Positions 7,031 to 15,776 of a stretch of DNA of 20,647 bases are shown piece by piece. Position 1 is the first letter of the stretch, and each line of letters opens with the position of its first letter. The DNA comes from JANMDR01 sp031376425 (GTDB lineage: Bacteria; Pseudomonadota; Gammaproteobacteria; Burkholderiales; Usitatibacteraceae). Location of the stretch: contig JANMDR010000035.1 of assembly GCA_031376425.1 (NCBI GenBank), positions 1-20,647 of the forward strand, read 5' to 3'. A program made the translations under genes and the position numbers. A model generated the notes under the pieces. The model had not been told where the DNA came from. It made no database searches and saw only the letters and a list, made by a program, of their open reading frames with translations.

Positions 7031-10000
7031 CTACTGGGGTGCATCGCGATTCGGCGCCAAAATATCGCGATTACCGTTACCGCGCATTGACGACACCAGC
7101 CCTGCTTTTTCCATTTCTTCCAGCAATCTAGCGGCGCGGTTATAGCCAATGCGCAGGTGCCGTTGCACTAATGAAATTGAGGCTTTTTTATTTTCTAGCA
7201 CGATGCGTACTGCTTGATCGTACAAGGCATCAGCCTCACCGGAGCCGCCTCCACTACTGCCCCCCCCATCGCCGTAGGAATCGGCGCTGACTTCTTCTGG
7301 CGATTCCAAAATACCCTCAACATACTGCGGCTCGCCTTGTTGCTTTAGCCAATCAACTACTTTATGCACTTCGTTATCACTCACAAATGCACCATGCACG
7401 CGCATGGGCATACCGCTGCCGGGTGGTAGATAAAGCATATCGCCCTGCCCTAGCAAGGCCTCGGCACCTTGTTGATCTAAAATCGTCCGTGAATCAATTT
7501 TGCTAGACACCTGAAACGCAACGCGGGTAGGTACGTTGGCCTTAATTAAACCAGTGATTACATCCACCGACGGGCGCTGCGTGGCTAGCACTAAATGGAT
7601 GCCAGATGCCCGTGCTTTCTGGGCTAGACGGGCAATGAGCTCTTCTACTTTTTTGCCAACTACCATCATTAAATCTGCCAACTCGTCGATAATGACGACA
7701 ATCATCGGCATCGTTTCTAATGGCTCTGGTGCGTCCGGCGTGAGCGAGAATGGGTTGCCAATTGGCGACCCTGCGGCTTTAGCGTCTGTTACTTTGGTGT
7801 TGTAGCCTGATAAATTTCTAACGCCTAATGCACTCATTACTTTATAGCGACGGTCCATTTCGCCGACGCACCATGTGAGCGCAAAGCCCGCGTATTTCAT
7901 GTCTGTCACCACAGGTGCCAATAAATGCGGAATGCCTTCATAAACGCTCAGTTCCAGCATTTTTGGGTCAATAAGAATTAAACGCACTTCCTTGGCTGTT
8001 GCTTTATAGAGTAGCGATAAAATAATCGCGTTCATCGCCACCGACTTACCCGATCCCGTCGTGCCTGCCACCAATAAATGCGGCATGCGCCCAAGGTCAG
8101 CTGTAACGGGCATACCGGCAATACTTTTACCCATTGCCACGGCTAGTTTTGAAGGCATGGCGGCAAACATTTCTGAGCCCAAAATTTCCGATAGGCGCAC
8201 AATTTCGCGTTTCGGGTTCGGTATTTCCAAACCCATATAGCTAGTGCCAGGTATGGTTTCCACCACACGAATGCTGGTGACTGAAAGCGCCCGCGCCAAA
8301 TCGCGGCCAAGGTTCATAATTTGCGAACCTTTTACCCCTACTGCTGGCTCAATTTCATAGCGCGTAATGACTGGCCCTGGATGCGCCACGACAACACTCG
8401 CCTGAACATTGAAGTCGAGCAATTTCCGTTCGATCAAACGCGACGTATATTCTAAAGTTTCGGCGCTCGGGCGCTCGATGATGCTATCTGCTGGATCGAG
8501 CAAAGCGAGCGGCGGCAAATCGGTATCGGATAAACCTTCAAACAACTGCACTTGTTTTTCCCGCGCCACCCGCGCCGATTGGGGCACAGCGACAACCGTA
8601 GGCTCTATACGAATTGGCGCATGCTCAATAATCTCCTTACGCAGTTGCACAACTTTTTCTTCGCGCTTGACCACCGCCACTTCGCCTACTGCTCGGTCGC
8701 GCTTTTCCTCTACCCGATTTTGAAAGCGATACCAAAGCCATTCCCAGCCAGCACCGATACGCTCGCAAAGCTTAATCCACGACAATCCCGTAAACAAACT
8801 AAAGCAGGCCGCCAAAGCCGCTAATAACAGCATCGTGCCACCAGTAAAACCCAAAAAGCGGCCAATTTCGCCGCCTAAAAATCCTCCCCAAAGGCCGCCT
8901 GGGCCATTCGGTAATTCAAGCTTCATGCTGTGCAAACGAATCGCTTCGATCGCACCAGAAATGCTTAGTACCAGCACAAAACCAGTAAGCGCAATGGCAA
9001 TACTACGGCGATCAAACACGCTACCAGCTTCCACGCGCTGAAATAATCGTAACACGGCAAACACGGCCAGCAGCACCAGCCACCAAGCTGAAATACCAAA
9101 TAAGCCCAGCAACACATCCGACATCCATGCGCCCATGCTACCGCCCGCATTGGCAATCGCCGTGCCTCGGCCACTGAAGAAGAACCCGGGATCAGTGGAT
9201 TTATGGGTGGCTAAAATTAGGATAAGGAATACAGCGCAAGCAGTAAATAAAATCCAGCTTGCCTCGCGCATGAGTTTAGGCATGCGGGTGGTGACTGGCG
9301 CACCGGCAGAAACCGCAGCGCCGCCTGTTGCGGCCTTGGCAGGGTTGCGTGAGCCAAATCCTGTATAGGGTGTAGTACCCCTATTTGCGGGTATTTCCAA
9401 AGGATCAAGGGAAGAAATCTTCGCGTTTGATTTTGCTAATTTCGCAATCAATTCTGGATTATCGAAGGGGTTATCCACCATTGCTTCGGCGCGCGCCAAA
9501 TCACTATTCTCAGAATCAAGATTCATCACAGCCGTAGTTTTTCTAACGCGCTTCACGACTGGCTTCGCTGGCGCTACTGGCGGGCTTAACGGTGTGGACT
9601 GTGGAAAAGCCGGATCAGGCAAATTTTCATCATCGGCACGTGCATTCAAGCGCGCGCGCAGTTTTTCAATCATTTGTAATTCTTGGTCAGCGTTAGGTAA
9701 AGAGGAAGCCGCATTGCGACTGCTGGCATGTGGTACATATGGTGCTTGTGGTGAGTGAGGTGCTTGTGGTTCATTGGACAAAAAGTCATCGTCACTAAAA
9801 CGCGAATTGTGTTGTTCAACGGCGGTAGCGTTGCGCGTGAGAAAAACGCTATCCGTAGAATCAAAGGCCGAGGACGACTTGACTGGCGCCGACCGCAATG
9901 CTGGCGGCACATCTAACTCAAGATCAGCGAAGTCGACAAAATCATCAAATAAGGGTGAGTGGGTACGATTGGGGAAATTAGGCAGGTTAGACGCCGCAGT

Positions 10001-10111
10001 CCCAGACAGCGGCCTTGCCACCTCGCCACGCATCGCACTTGATGAACTGGGCACGTGAGACGGCTCAGGTTCTGTAGGATCAAAAATATCTAAATCGGTA
10101 GGTGCTTTCAT
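7031..10111 (-). CDS. ftsK: DNA translocase FtsK with long N-terminal extension
   Basis: A 1026-residue septal DNA pump. Residues 1-280 are a Ser/Pro/Ala/Asp-rich, low-complexity cytoplasmic extension. Four membrane helices follow (about 284-302, 333-355, 371-390 and 425-443), then a short linker and the alpha/beta motor: Walker A GTTGSGKS (683-690), Walker B MIVVIIDELADLM (803-815), and LATQRPSVDVITG (842-854). A Gly/Ser linker (948-959) leads to the gamma winged helix (about 960-1016), which reads KOPS and contacts XerD. FtsK moves chromosome ends during division and activates dimer resolution. Many FtsK proteins enter the membrane near residue 20, so the extension is odd; several in-frame ATGs exist, but the frame stays open from the ATG at 10111, which has AGGA upstream at a long spacing. 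Confidence 0.95.
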   Translation of the reverse strand: MKAPTDLDIFDPTEPEPSHVPSSSSAMRGEVARPLSGTAASNLPNFPNRTHSPLFDDFVDFADLELDVPPALRSAPVKSSSAFDSTDSVFLTRNATAVEQHNSRFSDDDFLSNEPQAPHSPQAPYVPHASSRNAASSLPNADQELQMIEKLRARLNARADDENLPDPAFPQSTPLSPPVAPAKPVVKRVRKTTAVMNLDSENSDLARAEAMVDNPFDNPELIAKLAKSNAKISSLDPLEIPANRGTTPYTGFGSRNPAKAATGGAAVSAGAPVTTRMPKLMREASWILFTACAVFLILILATHKSTDPGFFFSGRGTAIANAGGSMGAWMSDVLLGLFGISAWWLVLLAVFAVLRLFQRVEAGSVFDRRSIAIALTGFVLVLSISGAIEAIRLHSMKLELPNGPGGLWGGFLGGEIGRFLGFTGGTMLLLAALAACFSLFTGLSWIKLCERIGAGWEWLWYRFQNRVEEKRDRAVGEVAVVKREEKVVQLRKEIIEHAPIRIEPTVVAVPQSARVAREKQVQLFEGLSDTDLPPLALLDPADSIIERPSAETLEYTSRLIERKLLDFNVQASVVVAHPGPVITRYEIEPAVGVKGSQIMNLGRDLARALSVTSIRVVETIPGTSYMGLEIPNPKREIVRLSEILGSEMFAAMPSKLAVAMGKSIAGMPVTADLGRMPHLLVAGTTGSGKSVAMNAIILSLLYKATAKEVRLILIDPKMLELSVYEGIPHLLAPVVTDMKYAGFALTWCVGEMDRRYKVMSALGVRNLSGYNTKVTDAKAAGSPIGNPFSLTPDAPEPLETMPMIVVIIDELADLMMVVGKKVEELIARLAQKARASGIHLVLATQRPSVDVITGLIKANVPTRVAFQVSSKIDSRTILDQQGAEALLGQGDMLYLPPGSGMPMRVHGAFVSDNEVHKVVDWLKQQGEPQYVEGILESPEEVSADSYGDGGGSSGGGSGEADALYDQAVRIVLENKKASISLVQRHLRIGYNRAARLLEEMEKAGLVSSMRGNGNRDILAPNRDAPQ

Positions 10112-10373
10112 AGCTGAATTATCCTAGATTAAGCCCTACTTCGGTGGCAGGATACGGTGTTTTATGACATATTTTTTTGATTTTTGCAGCGTCTTGGCGT
10201 GAAATATTGTGGCGTCAGATTACAAACAGACTGGTACGCTCTGCTCACCTAATAAAAAACACTGTACCGGGTTGTGTCTATAGCTGTGTAAAATCGGTGT
10301 TTCCGCCTTATTCGCGCCACTTGCTCCGTGCTTTTGGATTTAATTTACGGTAATTTTTAGCTATGAAAACACC
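10112..10373. other. Divergent intergenic region between ftsK and a membrane-protein gene
   Basis: These 262 bases separate the ftsK start (minus) from the membrane-protein start (plus), so promoters for both should be here. I see AT-rich patches (T-runs at about 10169-10185) and a TGTGTAAAAT near 10285-10294 resembling an extended -10 without a matching -35. I find no RNA gene, repeat or convincing ORF. Confidence 0.35.
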
Positions 10374-11201
10374 ATGCAATTGCTGTTCACTAAGTTAAAT
10401 CATTTTTTAGACGGACTCAAGCCTAGCCAATTCCAGCAACTACTATGGTCCCACGTATCAGCGCGTACGCGCTTATTGATTACAGTCAATATCGTGGTGC
10501 TTATTAGTGGTGGTTTAGCGTTAGACGCATTCATGGGTCGTCACGGGCAGTGGCTGACCAATATCTGGACACTAGCCGTGATTGGGACTTTGCTTTTCAT
10601 CGGGCGCGCGGTGGAACGCTGGACCTTAATTATTTGCATGCTGCTAGGCGGTTTGGGCGAGATAATTTTATCGCTGGTGTGGCGGCTATACGATTATCAA
10701 TTTGGTAATTTGCCGTTATTTGTGCCACCAGGCCATGCCCTATTGATGTTGCTTGGGGTATTAATTGCCCAGCGTTTGGACCATGTTTTTTATTCTAAAA
10801 GTGCTTTTGGAATGCCGTCTTACAAAGTATCCAAGGTATCGTGGTTAATTGGTGTACCGCTATTAGGCGTTGCTTACACGATATTGGTTTTGCACCGTGG
10901 CACTGATACCTTTGGCGCGTTTTTGTTTTTAGTATTCTTGTTTTGTATGGTTTTTGGTCGCGCAAGAACGCTTTACGTCACCATGTTTTTGTTGGCGCTG
11001 ATCATGGAGCTTTACGGTACCGCACTAGAAAATTGGCGTTGGGCGCTAACGGTTCCTGCGGCGGTATTTCACCCTGCCCTCGTCATTAGTGCGGCTAACC
11101 CACCATTTGCAGCCGGAACGTTTTATTGCTTGCTCGATTTAATTGTCATCGGTATCATGGCGCGCCAACATAATGCACCAACTACATTAGGTAGCGCTTA
11201 A
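10374..11201 (+). CDS. Polytopic membrane protein of unknown function
   Basis: I do not recognise this 275-residue protein. It has about eight hydrophobic segments (near 32-50, 65-80, 83-103, 120-134, 155-173, 179-195, 200-215 and 248-264). Polar residues sit in or next to these: Glu96 in LGGLGEIIL, a LPLFVPPGHALL block (113-124) just after WRLYDYQFGN, Glu212 in MELYG, and ANPPFAAGTFYCLLDL (241-256). The order 'GE, aromatic tyrosines, PL-PPGH' superficially resembles integral-membrane carotenoid enzymes of the CruF type, but I cannot establish homology. The ATG at 10374 has no strong ribosome site; an ATG at 10363 is out of frame. Its stop lies 17 bases from the stop of the convergent histidine kinase. 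It stands alone, without operon partners. Confidence 0.75.
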   Translation: MQLLFTKLNHFLDGLKPSQFQQLLWSHVSARTRLLITVNIVVLISGGLALDAFMGRHGQWLTNIWTLAVIGTLLFIGRAVERWTLIICMLLGGLGEIILSLVWRLYDYQFGNLPLFVPPGHALLMLLGVLIAQRLDHVFYSKSAFGMPSYKVSKVSWLIGVPLLGVAYTILVLHRGTDTFGAFLFLVFLFCMVFGRARTLYVTMFLLALIMELYGTALENWRWALTVPAAVFHPALVISAANPPFAAGTFYCLLDLIVIGIMARQHNAPTTLGSA

Positions 11202-11227
11202 CGTACCGCATAACGTACTTAACGTGC
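11199..11227. repeat. Triple TAACGT(A/G)C motif spanning two convergent stop codons
   Basis: TAACGTAC occurs at 11199-11206 and 11211-11218, and TAACGTGC at 11220-11227. The first copy contains the TAA stop of the membrane-protein gene; the stop of the kinase gene (minus strand, 11219-11221) overlaps the last copy. There is no hairpin with a T-run, so this is not a standard bidirectional terminator. Confidence 0.4.
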
Positions 11228-13150
11228 CCAACGATCCAAAGCGGCAATTAGCGCGTCGTAATGTACCGGTTTCGTGATGTAATCATTAAAGCCTCCTGCC
11301 AGCGCAATATTGCGCTGTTCCGTAAAGGCGTTAGCGGTGAAGGCAATAATGGGCAGTGCAGTCGTGTTATGCGTTTTACGAATGATTGCCACAGCATCCA
11401 TACCGTTCATTACCGGCATATGTAAATCCATCAGCACGCAATCAACACTGAAGCCCGGCTGATTAATCATCTCAACGGCTTGTTTGCCGTCGTTTGCCAT
11501 TAAAATTGAAAAACCGAGTTTTTCCAACATTTTGTGCGCTACTTTGCGATTGATAGGATCATCTTCCACCACCAAAATTCGCTTACCAGCAAATGCCGGT
11601 GCTGCAGGCATGGCAGGCGATTGCCGCGGTGCTGGTACTTCTGTAGCTACCCGTTTAAATGGCAGCACTATGGTAAATGTTGAGCCGTGACCCATTTCAC
11701 TCGCGGCAAAAATCTTACCGCCCATTAGCAATACCAAACGCCTAGAAATAGCCAATCCTAGGCCGGTTCCACGATATTCGCGGGTAGCGGAATTATCGGC
11801 TTGAACGAAAGGCTCAAAAATTTTCTCCAACTGCGAGGGCTTCATGCCGATGCCAGTATCTTGAATGGTGAATTCAATTTGTATGTCATCGTGGTTTAGC
11901 TCGCGGCAGCGCGTTTCAATCGTAACAGTGCCCTGCTTGGTAAATTTGATCGCATTATTGACCACATTCGCCAAGACTTGCACCACGCGCAGCGGATCAC
12001 CTAAAACCAACTTTGGCAAGTTGGTGGCAGTGGAAAAATTAACCACAATATCCGCATCAACACTCTTTACCGCCGCTAGCGCGCTGACATCTCGCAACAC
12101 ATCATAGGGTGAGAATTCAATGCTTTCCACCCCTACTTTGCCTGCTTCAATCTTGGCAAAGCCAAGAATATTTTCCACCACATCAAGCAGCACGGCACCA
12201 GAATCGGTAATGGTATTGGCATAACCAGCAACAGCTTCAGATACGGGTTCAAAGCGAATCAATTCCGCCATGCCCATCACCGCATTGAGCGGCGTCCGAA
12301 TTTCATGACTGACATTGGCTAAAAATTCAGACTTGGCGCGGCTCGCTTCTTCAGCATCAAGTCGCGCTTCGTTCAAGGACACCGTGCGTGCAAATACGCG
12401 ATCCTCCAGCCCAGCATTGGTGCGTTTTAACTCGCGCTCGGTACGCTGCAGGGCGATGAGCGTGGTGGCATTGCGTTCGAGCTGGCTTTCTAGCCGTGTT
12501 TTCGCCTGCTCTAGCGACAGAATGCTATTTTGCAACTCCCTATGCATAAAGCCCAACCACGCCGAAATACCGCAAGCTAGCGCAAAGATAACAATCAAAA
12601 CTACCCACCAGTGGGCAGCTGTAAGTTCGCGTGCCTCAGCGTAAAAACCACCGTGGGGTGAATAGAAAAACTGAATACAAAAAAAGGCGGCCGCTAAGCT
12701 GAGCAGCAGCAGCATACTGCGTTGTGCACCATAAACCATTGCCGTCGCCGCACCAGTACACACCACCATCGCCGCAACGCTACTGCGCAAACCAAAAACG
12801 AACATAGTAGCCAGCGCTAGCAACACATAGGCAGCAATCGTAAATTTAGTGAGTGTATGAATCTGAAATTTTTTCCAAAGCAATAAAATAGCGAGGAACA
12901 TGAGGCCGAACATAGAAAACAACAACGCTTCTTTCTCACGACCAGCGGTATAGGCACGACCAGAAACTAAAATTGAGCCCGCCAAAGAACTACCACAAGC
13001 AATCAGTACAATCGGCCGCAAAAAACGGGCTTCTAACGCGCCTTTTTTAACCTCCGCCTCTTTCATGCTGGCAGCCGCACCTGCATTGATGGCGAGTTCA
13101 ATGGCGCTGGAATTTGCAGGGGATGGTACGGTGATATCGGTATTTTTCAT
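11219..13150 (-). CDS. Hybrid sensor histidine kinase with membrane sensor and receiver domain
   Basis: A 643-residue kinase. A cytoplasmic N-tail (1-42) is followed by about six membrane helices (45-200) with short loops, so sensing is probably within the membrane. A coiled coil (about 203-275) leads to the HisKA domain with H-box FLANVSHEIRTPLN (phosphoacceptor His282). The ATPase domain has the N-box NVVNNAIKF (Asn398/399), G1 DTGIGM (431-436) and G2 GTGLGLAISRR (461-471). After an Ala/Pro-rich linker comes a receiver (about 523-640) with acidic EDD (529-531), phosphoacceptor Asp575 in LMDLHMPVMNG, and Lys627. All catalytic residues are present. No HPt domain or output regulator is encoded nearby, so phosphate must go to a partner elsewhere. 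The start lacks a clear Shine-Dalgarno. The ligand is unknown. Confidence 0.93.
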   Translation of the reverse strand: MKNTDITVPSPANSSAIELAINAGAAASMKEAEVKKGALEARFLRPIVLIACGSSLAGSILVSGRAYTAGREKEALLFSMFGLMFLAILLLWKKFQIHTLTKFTIAAYVLLALATMFVFGLRSSVAAMVVCTGAATAMVYGAQRSMLLLLSLAAAFFCIQFFYSPHGGFYAEARELTAAHWWVVLIVIFALACGISAWLGFMHRELQNSILSLEQAKTRLESQLERNATTLIALQRTERELKRTNAGLEDRVFARTVSLNEARLDAEEASRAKSEFLANVSHEIRTPLNAVMGMAELIRFEPVSEAVAGYANTITDSGAVLLDVVENILGFAKIEAGKVGVESIEFSPYDVLRDVSALAAVKSVDADIVVNFSTATNLPKLVLGDPLRVVQVLANVVNNAIKFTKQGTVTIETRCRELNHDDIQIEFTIQDTGIGMKPSQLEKIFEPFVQADNSATREYRGTGLGLAISRRLVLLMGGKIFAASEMGHGSTFTIVLPFKRVATEVPAPRQSPAMPAAPAFAGKRILVVEDDPINRKVAHKMLEKLGFSILMANDGKQAVEMINQPGFSVDCVLMDLHMPVMNGMDAVAIIRKTHNTTALPIIAFTANAFTEQRNIALAGGFNDYITKPVHYDALIAALDRWAR

Positions 13151-13339
13151 TTATTGGCTAATGCTGAATCATCGGTACAAAATAGTGGTGAAGCACATAT
13201 TACCGCTAACCCAAAGATTAGCACGAAGACCACATAGCGAACAGTAACATTAGTTAACCGTATGCGCACATCTACGCAACGCCAAACTTATTACTGTATG
13301 ACGGTCTATACTCCTAGTTTTAGCCAAGTTTATCTAGCA

Positions 13340-14593
13340 ATGACTATCGCAAATAACACGCAAAATCCCATTACCGTCAATTATTGGGCCATCACCTTTA
13401 TGGCGGCAGCAGTACTCATGATTACAATGGGGGCGCGACAATCCCTTGGATTATTCGTTTCCCCTCTGAATACGGCAACAGGACTAGGATTAACATCCAT
13501 TAGTTTTGCCATGGCCGTGGGACAGTTTACATGGGGTGCAATTCAACCTGTAGCGGGCGCGGTGGCAGATAAGTACGGGGCGGGACGCGTCATTGCGATA
13601 GGTTTAGTGCTACTGGCATTCGGCTCTCTCACTACCCCATTATTAAGCAGTGAAATTGGCTTAGTTGTATCGATTGGCTTATTGAGTGCAGCGGGCGCAG
13701 GCGCGGGTAGTTTTTCGGTACTCATCGGCGCGGTCGCACAGCGCATTCCGGACGACAAACGCGGCATGGCATCTGGCGTGATAAACGCCGGCGGCTCATT
13801 TGGTCAATTTGTATTTGCACCGATTGTGCAAAAAATTATTTCCATCACTGGCCATGCGTACGCGTTTGTAACTTTGGCCGTTATCTCGCTTCTGGCTTTG
13901 CCGCTGGCGTATTTACTCCGGCGTCCTACTGCACCAATACAAAAACTAGATGCGTCCACCGCACCCACGGTAACGGGAACAGGTCTTAAAGACCAAGTAG
14001 TGACGGCGCTAAAGGACAGAAGCTATCTACTGCTGCACGCCGGATTTTTTACCTGCGGTTTTCACATTGCTTTTTTGGTAGTGCATTTACCGGGCGAGGT
14101 GCAGCTATGCCAGCTACCGCCGTCTGTTGCTAGCTGGTCGCTAGCCATCATTGGCCTAGCAAATATTGCTGGCAGTTTGCTGGCGGGCTGGGGCGTATCA
14201 AAAATGCGCAGTAAATATATCTTGTTTTGGATGTACGCGTCACGCGCATTGTTAGTGGGCATTTATTTGATGGCACCAAAAACCGACATTACATTTTATC
14301 TATTTGCAGCCGGATTAGGCCTTACTTGGCTGGCAACGGTGCCGCCTACAGCGGGTGTGGTGGCAAAGCTCTTTGGCACGCGTTATCTTGGCACCTTATT
14401 CGGGCTCACTTTGCTATCGCACCAAATCGGTGGATTTTTAGGTGCTTACTTGGGAGGGTTAGCAATGACTGCTAACGGCAATTATCTGTGGATGTGGTGG
14501 GCAGATATTGCTTTGGCCATAGCCGCAGCACTCTGCAATTTACCGATTCGGGAAGCGAAGGTGCAGCGAGCGCCACAGTTGGCGACTGCATAG
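13340..14593 (+). CDS. MFS transporter (monocarboxylate/oxalate-formate antiporter-like)
   Basis: With the ATG at 13340 this is a 417-residue, twelve-helix major facilitator. Right after a short polar N-terminus comes the first helix, ending TMGARQSLGLFVSPL, a pattern shared by a large betaproteobacterial MFS group related to monocarboxylate and oxalate/formate carriers. A motif-A-like GAVADKYGAGRVIAIG lies between helices 2 and 3. A polar central loop near RRPTAPIQKLDAS separates the two six-helix bundles. The frame is open upstream to an ATG at 13262, but those 26 extra residues are not membrane-like and neither start has a good ribosome site; I chose the one closest to helix 1, as in relatives. 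Substrate unknown. It is convergent with the small gene at 14625, with 31 bases between the stops. Confidence 0.82.
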   Translation: MTIANNTQNPITVNYWAITFMAAAVLMITMGARQSLGLFVSPLNTATGLGLTSISFAMAVGQFTWGAIQPVAGAVADKYGAGRVIAIGLVLLAFGSLTTPLLSSEIGLVVSIGLLSAAGAGAGSFSVLIGAVAQRIPDDKRGMASGVINAGGSFGQFVFAPIVQKIISITGHAYAFVTLAVISLLALPLAYLLRRPTAPIQKLDASTAPTVTGTGLKDQVVTALKDRSYLLLHAGFFTCGFHIAFLVVHLPGEVQLCQLPPSVASWSLAIIGLANIAGSLLAGWGVSKMRSKYILFWMYASRALLVGIYLMAPKTDITFYLFAAGLGLTWLATVPPTAGVVAKLFGTRYLGTLFGLTLLSHQIGGFLGAYLGGLAMTANGNYLWMWWADIALAIAAALCNLPIREAKVQRAPQLATA

Positions 14594-14616
14594 GCCTATG
14601 TCCATAGATACGCCTA
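14591..14616. other. Hairpin at the convergent end of the MFS and small secreted-protein genes
   Basis: TAGGC (14591-14595) pairs with GCCTA (14612-14616) and CTAT (14596-14599) with ATAG (14604-14607) around a four-base loop, leaving a four-base bulge. It starts in the MFS stop codon. The downstream bases on the plus strand are an A-run rather than a T-run, so it is at best a weak terminator. Confidence 0.3.
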
Positions 14617-14624
14617 GAAAAAAT

Positions 14625-14834
14625 TTAAGCGCGATCAACAACCAATTGCGAAGCTTCGGCTGAAAAATCGGCACTAGCGGCTTCGTGATGCTTGCCTGCT
14701 GCCTGCACCGCGGTTTGATCCATCATTTGGTCTGAAGCGTAATGATCATTAGCTTGACCCATAAGTGAAACACTGATCGCGACTGTCACCACACAGGCGG
14801 TAAGAACCGTTAAGACTGAAGTTGCTGTACGCAT
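14625..14834 (-). CDS. Small secreted or membrane-anchored protein, unknown function
   Basis: A 69-residue protein, not recognised. The ATG at 14834 follows AGGAGA at good spacing, one of the best ribosome sites in the window. A longer frame opening at 14912 is less likely because that stretch is not conserved-looking and would bury the signal. Residues 1-25 (MRTATSVLTVLTACVVTVAI and on) form a signal peptide or single membrane anchor; a cut after about SLMGQA is possible. The rest is short, polar and Ala/His/Asp/Met-containing with no motif I know. It stands alone on the minus strand. It may be a real periplasmic small protein; the function is open. Confidence 0.55.
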   Translation of the reverse strand: MRTATSVLTVLTACVVTVAISVSLMGQANDHYASDQMMDQTAVQAAGKHHEAASADFSAEASQLVVDRA

Positions 14835-15135
14835 GATTTTCTCCTGATTTAAAAAGCTTACGGTACCCAACTGCTTACTGCTAGTACCGCGTTGCTGTTT
14901 CGATGAGTGCACTATGCGTGAATGCGCATCACCGCGCGAGCAGGATGCGACGAATCGCAGGTTTTAAGTCGCGAAACGTTAAAAATGCCAATCTAAATGT
15001 GCTGACCGAACGCTGCATGCCGAACAAGCTTGCGGCCTTTTATGCAGCGTTTGCGGGCTGCGACGGGCTGCTATTCCGCTCCACAGAGCAAAATACAAGC
15101 ACGAACCATTCACCCGCCGAAAATTCCCAAGTAGC
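14835..15135. other. Intergenic region between the small secreted-protein gene and the DUF4337 gene
   Basis: About 300 bases without a convincing gene. It contains small dyads: CGGTAC (14861-14866) with GTACCG (14884-14889), a near-palindrome GTGAATGCGCATCAC (14918-14932), and TGCGA-CGAA-TCGCA just downstream. On the minus strand a weak promoter-like pair TTGGCA and CTTAAA (17-base spacer) could serve the small secreted-protein gene. Short ORFs on both strands here lack ribosome sites and known domains. Confidence 0.3.
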
Positions 15136-15720
15136 TTAATGTGCCAAAAACGCAGCAACCCAATAAGCAATGCCGATCGTCGCAGCACCACCAGCTAAAC
15201 CAAACATCCAGCGTTTTCCGGTGAGCAGAAAAATCGCGGCTAATGAAATTGCAATTTGGATAAACGTCATTGCCTGCGCTAATTTATCGTGTGGATTGAG
15301 GGCTTTGCGGCTGCGCTCATCGGCAGCTGTTGATTTTGCCTCAAGCTTTTTCGCTTCCACCATAATCACTTCTTTTTCAGCCTTATAACGCTTTACTTCA
15401 TCAGCGTAACGCGTTTTGACGGCAGGGTCTGTCGCTAATCCTTCTGCTAATTCAGCTAAATTCTGCTTTGTTCCTTTAGCCTGAAATAGCGCCCACTGGT
15501 TTGAAGCATTCGCTTTTTCAAGTACTGCATCATTTTTATAGTACAGCGCCTCGTTTTGCGAATGACCGCCTTGATAGCTGACTACTGCGCCAATCGTTGC
15601 CAACACCGCCGTGAATATCGCCACATATTGCGCTAAACCTTTGTCCGCACCACCACCGTGGCCAGCATGCTCTACCGCATGGTCATGGGGACCATGGACG
15701 TGAAATTTTCCACCTGACAT
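15136..15720 (-). CDS. DUF4337 family membrane protein
   Basis: A 194-residue protein whose layout matches DUF4337, a family of unknown function. The N-terminus is His/Gly-rich (HVHGPHDHAVEHAGHGGG, residues 7-24) and might bind metal. One helix (about 32-49) ends in VVSYQGGHSQNEALYYKND, a block typical of the family. A long, charged, probably coiled-coil stretch follows (about 60-140), and two C-terminal membrane helices (about 151-167 and 171-192). The start has AGGAG seven bases upstream. A strong intrinsic terminator for the upstream regulator gene lies only 20 bases before the start, so the gene needs readthrough or a promoter overlapping that hairpin. Function unknown; the coiled coil suggests an envelope-associated role. 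Confidence 0.8.
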   Translation of the reverse strand: MSGGKFHVHGPHDHAVEHAGHGGGADKGLAQYVAIFTAVLATIGAVVSYQGGHSQNEALYYKNDAVLEKANASNQWALFQAKGTKQNLAELAEGLATDPAVKTRYADEVKRYKAEKEVIMVEAKKLEAKSTAADERSRKALNPHDKLAQAMTFIQIAISLAAIFLLTGKRWMFGLAGGAATIGIAYWVAAFLAH

Positions 15721-15739
15721 TTTTTAACTCCTAAAATGG

Positions 15740-15776
15740 TAAATAAAAACGCGCCTTAAAAATGCAATAAGGCGCG
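15740..15776 (-). terminator. Intrinsic terminator after the CRP/FNR-family gene
   Basis: On the minus strand CGCGCCTTA and TAAGGCGCG pair perfectly (plus coordinates 15768-15776 and 15750-15758) around a nine-base loop, followed by TTTTTATTT. It lies 30 bases beyond the regulator stop and 20 bases before the next gene, so it ends the regulator transcript and could attenuate expression of the DUF4337 gene. Confidence 0.85.

Noticed and set aside
13262..13339. Upstream start of the MFS gene giving 26 more residues
   Set aside because: The extra residues are polar and unlike MFS N-termini, and there is no ribosome site at 13262; the ATG at 13340 places helix 1 normally. The evidence is not decisive.
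14903..15139. Plus-strand ORF of 78 codons in the gap before the DUF4337 gene
   Set aside because: No ribosome site, no domain or signal peptide, Arg/Asn-rich random-looking composition, and an overlapping ORF of similar size on the other strand.
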